Shown one piece after another: positions 45,928 to 54,420 of a stretch of DNA of 64,000 nt (within the stretch, counting starts at the first letter, position 1; each line of letters starts with the position of its first letter). The DNA lies in contig JAUPFV010000003.1 in assembly GCA_036936605.1 (NCBI GenBank), positions 102,557,278-102,621,277 of the forward strand, in the 5' to 3' direction. Source of the DNA: Limnanthes douglasii subsp. nivea. Its lineage: Eukaryota > Streptophyta > Magnoliopsida > Brassicales > Limnanthaceae. The translations under genes were made by a program, and so were the position numbers. Under the pieces are notes generated by a model. It was not told the origin of the DNA and did not search any database. It saw only the letters and a list, made by a program, of their open reading frames with translations.

Positions 45928-48880
45928 TTAAGACTGAGCCTTTGAAGATGGCTCAGCTTCACCTGTTTGCTTCTTCTTGGGATCGTCTTCCTCCTCATTC
46001 GGACTCTCCCCGGTGTTCTCTTCATTATCAGACGAGGATGCACTGGAAAAGCCAATCATGTCACCTTCGGCCATTGTATGAAAGGGGAGGTCGGGATACT
46101 CTACATAAGTCCATAAGTATCCCAGATTCCTCTTTGGAAACTTCTCATGAAAAAGCAAGAACATATCCAACTTTACCTTAGCATACATTTCTTCTTGACT
46201 GTCTATCACACCGTTGGCATAGGCATCAATCTTGGCCTAAATTTTGGCCTCTTGCTCCCTTAGCAGATCAGCTTTCTCCTCTGCAGCCTTAGACACTGTA
46301 TTCTCAAGCGCGATCTTGTCATTTGTCAGGTTGTGGATGACTTGGTCCTTGGCCTTTGCCTCCTCTTTTGAAGATGTGAGATCTTTTTCCAATCCAGACA
46401 GCTTCTTCTAGAGCTCTTTGATAGTGTCTTCTGAAGTAGCAACCTTGGTGATCCATCCTTCTTGGCTCTTCTTTAGCTCCTCGTTTTCTCCCTTTAAAAT
46501 GTTAGCATGTTGAGTGGCAGTAAGAAGATCATCGGACAGTCTCTCTTTGTCAGATTTGAGATCTTTGATAATATCTGCCTGACTTCGAACTTGTTTCTCC
46601 AAAACAAGCACTGGCTGAACATTACTTAATATGGAGTGAGCTATAATATCCCTTTCACTCGAAACAGTAAAAGTCTTACCGTTAAAAGTGACGGTGTTTG
46701 AAGTACTCGGAGGGAGGTAAGGCCCAGCAAAATCGTCTCTGGGAGGTTGGCAAAATATTCACCAAGTCCATCAAGCCCGATGATGTCAACTCCATCGATG
46801 CTAAGGTCGCCTCCTCCAACCTCGTCGATTTGAAAGTCACCAGGGATCTCCTCTGCTCGTGTTGGATCAGTAGGGTCTACAGGGGGGAGAGGCTCCGGAG
46901 GCCGGAGAGAAAGTTCATCACTCCTGGAGGTCTTTTTCTTCTTAGCCTCCCTGTCCTTGCTTTCTGCTCCCCGTTTTCGGTCTCTCTTAGAAAACCTTGG
47001 GGATTTTGAGGATTGAACCTCTTCCTTAGCGCTTTCATGCTCTACCACTTCCAACAAAGCGACATCAATCTGACTTGGGGCTGGCCCCTCTGGGTTTGAT
47101 GGAGCAGCCTCCTCCACTTCGGCAGGGTTAGCCTCAGATGCAACCTTCTTGCCCTTCCCCTTCTTACCTTTCATTTTACTCGGGGCCTTGGCCCGACCGG
47201 GCAAGTATAATGACCTATCCGGTACATGTGTTCTCTTGAGGACAACATTCGGAGGGGGTGGAGTGTTGAGTTCTTCCCTGGTCAAGTCCCTCCGGCTAGT
47301 GGTGCTCCAGAGGTGAGACCTTGCCAATTTGCCTCCTGTGAAAGCATCGTGGAACCGGTTCCCCCACTTTTCAGCAGCCCAAGTATTGATCTTGGTACAA
47401 GTGGTCTGCCCGGACTTTAGGTAGTCATTGAAGTCTTTGGGCAGTTCTGTTAAGATAAAAGACAAGACTAGTCAATTTAGATAAACTCAATAGAAAAAAA
47501 ATGCAAGATATGATACTTACGATCACTCCTCCATCTGCTGGTGAGGAGAATTGGGTTGACTCCGGCCTTGATTCTCTTCCCATTCCCCCAAGCGCCGCTT
47601 ACGAACAGGAACTGAGTCCTCCAGTTTCTCTCCGATTCAAGCAGATCATCCACTGCTTGATAATTATCACCCATGTTGAAGTGATAGAAGGGAATATGGT
47701 GGTTCCTGCAGAGACTGGCCACAGCTGCGAATTCCTCCATTGGTAGAGGAATCCTGGAGAGCCTGGAGGCCATGATGCAGGCCATAAGTGTGTACCAGGT
47801 GTTGGGGCTTAGTTGACTGGGACATAGCTTGATAAGATGGAAATACCTAACTATTTCCAGATCCAAGGGGAATCTTAAACCCCAGTTAAAAAGCTCAGTA
47901 AAGATGACTATTTCACTGAGTCTGCAGTCCATTGGGGTTTCGGGGTCTATGAGGATTCTTATTTTCACATTCTCCGGAATCCTCCACTTCGTACGCATCC
48001 GGCCCAACTCGGCTGTATGGATGAAAGCATAGTTGATTTTCTGTAAAGCAAGAAGATATTTAACACTGACCTTATGGAAACAAGGTCCAACTTTACCTTC
48101 GAGGATCTCTGGCAGATCTGGGTGCCTAAGGTACAGTTTTTTCTTTGCCCTTATCTTTTTGGCAGCAGCAGCATCGCTAGTCTGTCCGGAGGGTTCGGAC
48201 TCGAATGGAGCCTCTTCGATAGAGTCCTCCATTATTTCCTCCATAATTGAGGAAGGGTTTTCAGTTGTCGTTGTAAGGGGGAGGTTTGGAGTTGGTTCAG
48301 CCTGACTTCCGAACTGATGAGCTTCAGTACTCTCTTGGACTCTAGCCTCCGGCTGAGGCTCTGATGTGGACGTTTCTCTTCGGGGGCTCGAACCAGTAGC
48401 CTCCGGACCGGACAGCCTGTCCTTGGGTACTTTTATGGGAGTTTTTGACCCTGCACTACTGCCTTTGGCACCCGATTTTGAAGGGGTACCTTTGGAAGCC
48501 TGCTCTTTGACAAGCCGACCTTTTCTTCGATCAACCAGCTTGTTAGGAGAAGTATCAGCATCTGACCCCATAGCTAAGAATGGGGAAGGTTTTTTAAAAC
48601 TGGTAACTGTTAAACCTGGTTCAACAGTGGGTTCTGACTCTTGAACCGATGAACTTGAGACAATAGGGGAAAGATTGGTTTGAAACAACCTCTTCAGTTT
48701 GACACTTTTTGAAGAGGAAGAACCCTGATCAGGCTCTGTAGCTGAGGTTGCTGGTTTGTCGATAGGGGAAGTAGGTAGGCCTGCTACGATGCGTCTTTCC
48801 CTTTCGACTATTTGTGCTTTCTCTAGTTCTGATAGATTGAGCCACCTGCCTCTGATTAGAGTGTTACTAGCCGTGAACAT
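45928..48880 (-). pseudogene. Tat-3 antisense gene: gypsy-type transposon domain, coiled coil, one intron
   Basis: Starts at ATG 48880 (MFTASNTLIRGRWLNLSELE). Exon 1 (48880-47521) joins exon 2 (47446-45928) across a 74-nt GTAAGT...TTAACAG intron. Together they make 2,879 nt, one base short of 960 codons because of a single frameshift near 46735. Residues about 1-220 are Ser/Pro/Glu-rich. About 230-440 resemble the putative gypsy-type transposon (Transposase_28) domain (NWGLRFPLDLEIVRYFHLIK, PSQLSPNTWYTLMACIMAS, AVDDLLESERNWRTQFLFV). Then come a lysine-rich stretch (KMKGKKGKGKK), a coiled coil and an acidic tail. Two TAG codons lie in the coiled coil. Function unknown. It converges on pol and must have its own promoter near or in the 3' LTR. 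Confidence 0.8.
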
Positions 48881-49308
48881 AAACAACCAAAGTGAGGAAC
48901 TTGTGTTTGAGAGAGAAATTTTGAAAATTAGCAAAGTGAGAATGAAAGTGATGGTAAAACAGTGTAAGAGTGTTTTAATTTATAGTAAACCCCAAAAAGG
49001 AGTTTTGATTCCTAGGAGAATTCGAAAAGATTTGCAATGATTAAGAGACGGCGCTGATGTCACCTTCATTAATGAAGATGTTGCTTTACAGAGGAGGTGG
49101 GTGCAAAATTCGAGTTTAAAAAACGGCTGAAGTAACGAACCAGAGAGAGACACGTGTCCCATGAATTTTGGCAAAAAACTGTTTAGATTCAAAGAGCTTT
49201 TTTCAGTCCGAATAAAACTATAATACAATTCAAGAGACCTGTCCGGATGAAACTGCCACGGACAACGGACTGTTTTTCAGGTTTTGACAAAGGTTTTTGA
49301 ACAAACAC

Positions 49309-49324
49309 CTAAAAAAGGGGCTAC
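49309..49324 (+). other. Tat-3 polypurine tract
   Basis: AAAAAAGGGGCTAC ends directly at the 3' LTR, the expected position for priming plus-strand DNA. Tat-1 has GACTGGGGGCTAC at the same place on its strand. Confidence 0.8.
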
Positions 49325-49732
49325 TGATGAGTCCGGATCCTGTAACCACTTCAGACAGGGGCAGTTCGGACAAAGATTACCTAATCGGACAGGGCAGTTC
49401 GAACACCTCGTCCATTGGACTGTTCGAACTAGGACTAAAGTACTTAAAAACTAAACACTTCTTGACTAAGCTGCTTGCTCTCCTACTAAGAGCTCATGGG
49501 TCCTTGAACATGACCCGAGTCCATTAAACATGACCCAAAAGCCCATAAAGCCCAAATGTAAGGGTATAAATACTCAACCACCAACATTAAATATGGGTAA
49601 TGAAAATTAAATACAACCAGGCTGCTTAATACTCCCTCCACTCTCTACTTAAACATTAAATACTTTTAAACTTCCAAAAAAACCCCAAACAAAAATTACA
49701 AACTTACCCTGAGACAAAAATAAACCTCACCA
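49325..49732 (+). repeat. Tat-3 3' LTR
   Basis: 408 bp, followed by the second target-site copy ACAGT at 49733-49737. Confidence 0.95.
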
Positions 49733-49759
49733 ACAGTAAAGATAAAATCAAACACCATA

Positions 49760-50110
49760 AGTAAAAATAGAGAAAAGAACGATGTTGTTCAACGAGTCCT
49801 CTCCTTAGGAGATTGGTATCGCACTCCAGATACTAGCTCAGTTAAAAAAGGCCTAAGTAACAGATGTAAGTGCCACACCACCAACAATCTGTAAAAGATA
49901 ACCAATAACCGAAAGTGTAGGCATTTCCCCTAGATACATAATAGAGAGCACAATTGAAAAGAAGGGTTTCATTGCTTTGATTGTGTGCGTGAATGAAACA
50001 TATAATTTCCATATACTCGTGTTTGTGAAACGGTTTCCCATCGTGTGCACCATTGCTAGCGGCAATATTATTAATAGCTGGACCTGCTAACTTTTGGCTT
50101 CAAAGGCTGA
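49760..50110 (-). pseudogene. Plastid phosphate/triose-phosphate translocator gene fragment
   Basis: The minus strand 50098-49853 reads [38 protein letters not shown] and [15 protein letters not shown] then [11 protein letters not shown]. This is the C-terminal membrane segment of the plastid phosphoenolpyruvate/triose-phosphate translocator family, which exchanges phosphorylated C3 compounds for phosphate at the inner envelope. EDSLNNIVLFSI near 49790 continues the family pattern after a short damaged part (FFN-stop-ASIWSA). Only one or two exons are present, next to the Tat-3 insertion point. A captured or broken host gene piece is most likely; the PEP-translocator subfamily is my best guess. 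Confidence 0.75.
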
Positions 50111-50183
50111 ACAAAGATCCCAACTCAGGAGTCTTCATTAACGAACCAGACTACTCAACATCGCTGGAGCTCTTAGGAACAAT

Positions 50184-50325
50184 CGTAGCTCTTTTATCTA
50201 ACCGATTCATCTCGGACTCCGATAAGCACGACGGAACACCAGACCACGAACAGCCGTAGCTCTTGTATCTAACTGATTCATCTCGGACTCCGATAAGCAC
50301 GACGGAACACCAGACCACGACCGGA
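50184..50325. repeat. Two 71-bp tandem units
   Basis: Units start at 50184 and 50255 with CGTAGCTCTTNTATCTAAC and share CTCGGACTCCGATAAGCACG. They are nearly identical, so this is a recent duplication in non-coding DNA. Confidence 0.9.
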
Positions 50326-50459
50326 ACTTTGAAGCGGGGGAATACAAAGTCCAAGATTGACTGATTCTTAGTGAAATTTGATAAAACCTCTTTTCTTGTC
50401 CGAATTGTGACTGATTCATTCGTTAATAAACAAAATCGCAACTATGACTTGACCTATTA

Positions 50460-50732
50460 TTTGAATTAATCTCTCAAATCTAAGACAACCACTCTATTAT
50501 ATGCAAATTGGACAAATCTTGCGGATCTTGAATACCAAATCCTCAATCGTTCTTGATTGTTTTTAATCGTGAACCAAACAATGATCCATACACTAATTAC
50601 TGATTCTTGGTCCATCTTTCCCAGGCTCTGATTGATAGAACTGATTTACCTGGAACGGGAGACCAGATTTGTGCCTCGGTTTTGGATATGATATCCGGGT
50701 ACCGATCATTACTCCCATTGTGGTCACCATTT
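50460..50732 (-). mobile_element. 5' leader fragment of a further Tat-type element
   Basis: Adjoins the LTR at 50733. On the minus strand the LTR end is followed by AAATGGTGACCACAATGGG, a close match to the Tat-3 primer-binding site region. GGTACCCGG and untranslated leader follow. No gag can be read before the sequence changes character near 50460. Confidence 0.55.
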
Positions 50733-50964
50733 TGATGAGTAAAAGAGTGAACTAGAAGCGTTCACTTGAAGCCCTAGAGTCGCCACCTAAAATTGTCCTC
50801 CTCCTCAAGAATATATGTAAGCTGTTTTATATGGCAGTAGAAATTAATTTTTTGGGTTTGTTGGGCCTATTGGGTATTTTAACTTGTTGGATATGTTGGG
50901 CTGATAATGTTGATAATTAGTCCACTAGTTTGACTCACGGATCAAATAAATTCTACCCTCATCA
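50733..50964. repeat. Tat-type LTR with primer-site-like sequence on both sides
   Basis: Runs from TGATGAGTAAAAG to ACCCTCATCA, 232 bp. The left side carries a minus-strand primer-binding site (TGGTGACCACAATGGG). The right side carries a plus-strand TGGCGACCC two bases from the end. Flanking pentamers CATTT and ATGGC do not match, so it is not a simple solo LTR. Confidence 0.6.
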
Positions 50965-51009
50965 ATGGCGACCCTATAAATTCCGGAAAATTTAAGCCCT
51001 TATCAATCT

Positions 51010-51480
51010 TAAAAAACAAGTGAAGAACACATAAAAAAAATCAAACAATCAAAGCAAAATAGCTTATCTTGGTGAAGGAGGAGGTATTTCAGATTTATTC
51101 ACCATGAAGTAGGCGCGAGTTCACCAGAGGAGGATTTCAGTTGTCAAAGGTGGAACTAGGTCGCCGAATTTTGGATTGTAAAAAGAAAATAAATAAGATT
51201 TGTTCAAAAAACAAAAAAATAGATGTTTAAAACAAAAGTAGTTATATATTCCACTAAAAATATTTTTGTCGACAAATGGATATTTTAATCTAACTAAAAA
51301 TATTTTATTTATTATGCGCATGAAATAGATAAATAATGGAGCTGAAAGAGAACTTGCATTAATTAGTATAGGATACTATTAGGAAAATGATAAAAAATTA
51401 GTGAAAGAAGTATTAAACCTCTTTTTTTAATATTTTTATATCATATAAAAACTTTTATTTTAAATAAGATAAAATTAGGT
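51010..51480. repeat. Long direct repeat flanking PMD copy B, left copy
   Basis: Aligns with 53440-54040 in the same orientation. Shared landmarks are GGTGAAGGAGGAGGTATTTC versus GGTGGAGGAAAAAATATTTC, GCGCGAGTTC, TTTTGGATTGTAAAAAGAAAAT and TATATATTCCA. The right copy is longer by small insertions. Confidence 0.75.
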
Positions 51481-52079
51481 TCATCTCCCCAAAACTGAGT
51501 GTATTACTAAGGCATAGAGCTACTGTCAAGTCCCACATACGCAATGTTAGTATCTTGGTGCCAACGTTCAACGAATACCTCGTGCGACATTGTTGAGTGT
51601 ATTACTAAGGCATAGAGCTACTGTCAAGTCCCACATACGCAACACACTATAATATACTTGGTTGCAGAGAGAACTACAAGACTGTACACGAATAAAACTT
51701 AATAAGAAATATAAATAGATTTAAAACATTTAATTTAATAGTTATTAACTTAAGTGTTGAACGCCTCGTGCTCTTTGTAGTCGGAGAACGATGGAATTTT
51801 GTTTTACTCTAACAAAGCAAACTGCCTCGTCTGTTCTTCTCTCTGAGCCGTAATGTTCTCCTCATCCCCAGGTAAGATGTGATCTATATCACCATTCTCG
51901 GCACTATCGAAGGGCATATCAGAGTAGGGTACACAATGAACTAATCGTGGTGAACGATGAGCTAATGATGGTGAAAGAACAGATTATAATAATACACGAT
52001 GATCAGATGTTGGTGCACGATGATCTGATACATGTCTATATCATCTATTAGCATCATGTTTTGAACCCTTATGAATAAG

Positions 52080-52720
52080 GTGTAGGGAATATGGGGTCCT
52101 TCATATTCTACCTTTGGATATAATCAGATCTCCATACTAGTATGATATTATCTGTTTTGAGCTCACTGGCCCACTCGACTTTACTTTCGGTCCCCTTCCA
52201 AATAATGAAGATGTATTCTTAACTCAAAGTCCCACCTGACTTTACTTTCGGTCCCCTTCCAAATAATGAAGATGTATTCTTAACTCAAAGTCCCACCTGA
52301 ACTATAGAGTTTTATGGCGAATCTATCTGCTCACTATCAGATGACACTATGTGTCTCTTTAGTACCCACCTGCTTGATGAGCTATCAGGCACTCAACTTA
52401 TAGATGACACTGCACCGCTCCTCGATCAAGCCACCTGCTTGATGAGCCATCTATCAAGCAGATCATTCATTTTGAGTACGGCTCCCGATAGGATGTCAAA
52501 CATTTGTAAGGAATATGAGTCCGTATATTCAGCCTTTGTATACAAGTAAGAATACTCCGATCTAAACATTAGTGTGATATTGTCCGCTTTTGACCCACTG
52601 GCCCACACGGCTTTGCTTTTGGTCCACTTCCAAAAGGCCTCATACTAATAGAGATGTATTCTTAACTTATATACTGATATTTTTCCATGTTTAACCGATG
52701 TGGGATGTGAGACTTTGGTC
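52080..52720. repeat. Non-autonomous repeat inserted in PMD copy B
   Basis: Contains two halves with similar content: near 52140-52300, and near 52560-52680 with GATATTGTCCGCTTTTGACC and CTTCCAAAAGGCCTCATAC then GATGTGGGATGTGAGACTTT. The first half holds two exact-looking 61-bp tandem units (52177-52237, 52238-52298). Phrases like these are common in short plant LTR-type repeats. No coding capacity. Confidence 0.5.
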
Positions 52721-53084
52721 GCACCTAACACATAGCACAATTATTTATTGTTGCGCTTCAATTGCTCCTCAGTTTTATTTTTAATGCTCGATTGTCCACG
52801 TTTTTTGCAAACAAGTTTCTATCTGTCCATTCAGAGGACTTCATAAGGGAAATTCACTTACCGTGATGCTCATGTCTAAATCTCTCACTATGACATGGGT
52901 GGTCTTTTTGTGCGTCGATGACCTGAGTCAATAAATAATAAAAGTTAAATAAAAAATAACTAAAATAAGCATGAAAAAATCAAGTAATATTAACTGAATT
53001 TTACAACAAACAAGTATTAATAACTAAATAAGAACGGGAGAAACGTTTAATGTGTAATAATATATAAAATCTAATGGGGCTTTA

Positions 53085-53205
53085 GTCATGCACCATATGT
53101 GCACCAGTTACGCACATATGATACACGGTGTTGTGCACCATCGGTCTAGACACGACGCACCGATGTGGCTGGCGCCTATGCACCATCGGTGCGTCTTCCT
53201 CTTCC
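53085..53205. repeat. Cluster of CACCGATGGTGCA-like inverted motifs
   Basis: GCACCGATG...CATCGGTGC forms an inverted pair at about 53157-53192, with further variants at 53092, 53137 and 53170. The equivalent cluster upstream of PMD copy A is at 7374-7470, with CACCTATGGTGCA versions. They could be repeated binding sites for the transposon's own protein; that is inference. Confidence 0.55.
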
Positions 53206-53439
53206 TCGCGATTACGGCAAGGAAGATGACCCATGTATTATCTAAACAATCTAAAAAACTCCCAATTAAACATAGCAAAACCATAAAGGTATGAACCATA
53301 ACCTCACCCATAAATTCACGATCAATTCATAACAACGAACATACCTAGAACAATATACTAACTAATAAACTAAACGATTAAAAAAGTTAAATAAGAACAA
53401 TATCTTTAACAAAAATTAAGAAGAAAGTGAATCCATAAA

Positions 53440-54040
53440 TTTACATTAGTTCATATCTTCAAGAAAAAGAACGAAAACAACAAAGCTAACGTCATTTAAA
53501 AAAAACATTAAGAACACGTCATTCATAAATTCAAAAAACCAAAACAAAAAAGTTAATTTTGGTGGAGGAAAAAATATTTCAAATTTATTCATCATAGAGG
53601 ACGCGCGAGTTCGTTGAAAAAAAATCCCAACTGCCGGAGATAGAACTAGCAGGATTTTGGATGGTAGAAAGAAAATGAACAATTTTTTTTTAAAAAAAAA
53701 ATTGTTCAAAAAATAAAATAACGAATGCTGTTTAAAGCAACAATATTTATATATTCCAATAAAAATAGTTCTGTCCAAAAATAGTTGAAATTCAATTATA
53801 TCGTAAGCGGAGGTAATTAAGTCCGATTTAGATGAAAAGAGTCTAACTTAAAATCTATTTTTTATTCTGGGCATTAAAGAGAAGAATAATGGGTCTGGAA
53901 GAGAAGTGATATTCATTGGTATACGGGTACTATTTGAAGAAGGATAAAAAATTGGTTAATGAAGTGTTAAATTCAGTTTATTATATTTTTTATATCACAT
54001 CAAAATTTGTATTTTAAATAAGAAAAAAATAACTTTCTAA
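53440..54040. repeat. Long direct repeat flanking PMD copy B, right copy
   Basis: See the left copy at 51010-51480. On the minus strand an ATG near 53598 opens MMNKFEIFFPPPKLTF, and the left copy has a related MVNKSEIPPP start. This may be the first exon of the transposon gene. Confidence 0.7.
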
Positions 54041-54193
54041 ATTCTATAGATAAGAGTTTAAAAGAACCAAAATTAATAAAAGTTAAAAAAGAATTAGATA
54101 TTCATTATTTAATTAATTTAGTCATAAACTATTAATTTAAAAACTATTTTAATTTACTTAAATTATTTATTTTATAATGATTTCAGAAAAGTG

Positions 54194-54220
54194 TATATAT
54201 ATATATATATATATATATAT
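54194..54220. repeat. (AT)n microsatellite
   Basis: About 13 TA units upstream of the PLATZ-MED9 chimera. Confidence 0.9.
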
Positions 54221-54267
54221 GTTTAGCTAATACTTCACTAACAGAAGGAGTTAGAATTAGTTTGCAA

Positions 54268-54420
54268 CCTTAACCTCCAACTTTCTTTTCTCTGTAGACC
54301 CTAATCCTAGTTTAAACCACAAGAATTTTAATCTTTGAACAACATTCTTTCTTTCTTTCTCCCTTAACCTCCAACTTTATTTTCTCTGTAGACCCTAATC
54401 CTAGTTTAAACCACAAGAAT
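54268..54420 (+). repeat. Duplicated 59-bp leader upstream of the PLATZ-MED9 start
   Basis: Two copies (54268-54326 and 54362-54420) of a pyrimidine-rich stretch, CCTTAACCTCCAACTT then AGACCCTAATCCTAG. ACCCTAA resembles a plant telo-box. The second copy ends ACAAGAAT immediately before GGCC and so supplies the first two bases of the start codon. The first copy ends ACAAGAATTTT and has none. Confidence 0.85.

Larger units (their letters stand above)
39661..49732 (+). mobile_element. Tat-3, complete Tat-lineage Ty3/gypsy retrotransposon with antisense gene
   Basis: LTRs at 39661-40067 and 49325-49732 start TGATGAGTC and end CCTCACCA. A perfect target duplication ACAGT lies at 39656-39660 and 49733-49737. 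Internal parts in order: primer-binding site, gag, protease, RT, RNase H, archaeal-like second RNase H, integrase, conserved block, opposite-strand gene, polypurine tract. The two RNase H domains are the hallmark of the Tat lineage. The length of 10,072 bp is ordinary for the group. The LTRs differ at roughly 18 of 407 positions by eye, so this is the youngest element here, yet gag-pol carries several stops and frameshifts. Confidence 0.95.
51485..53230 (-). pseudogene. PMD-type transposon gene remnant, copy B
   Basis: Homologous to the 5' half of copy A. Examples are CTGTCAAGTCCCACATACGCAA (51522, 51616), GCCTCGTGCTCTTTGTAGT (near 51765), the block with AACAAAGCAAACTGCCTCG (51820), and the promoter-side sequence 52840-53230. 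The PMD domain itself is missing, and the interval 52080-52720 is an insertion absent from copy A. A 50-bp segment is duplicated at 51498 and 51592. No usable frame remains. Confidence 0.6.

Noticed and set aside
50151..50441. Minus-strand frames over the 71-bp tandem units
   Set aside because: Repetition alone explains the open frame; the protein has no recognisable domain and does not connect to the translocator fragment.
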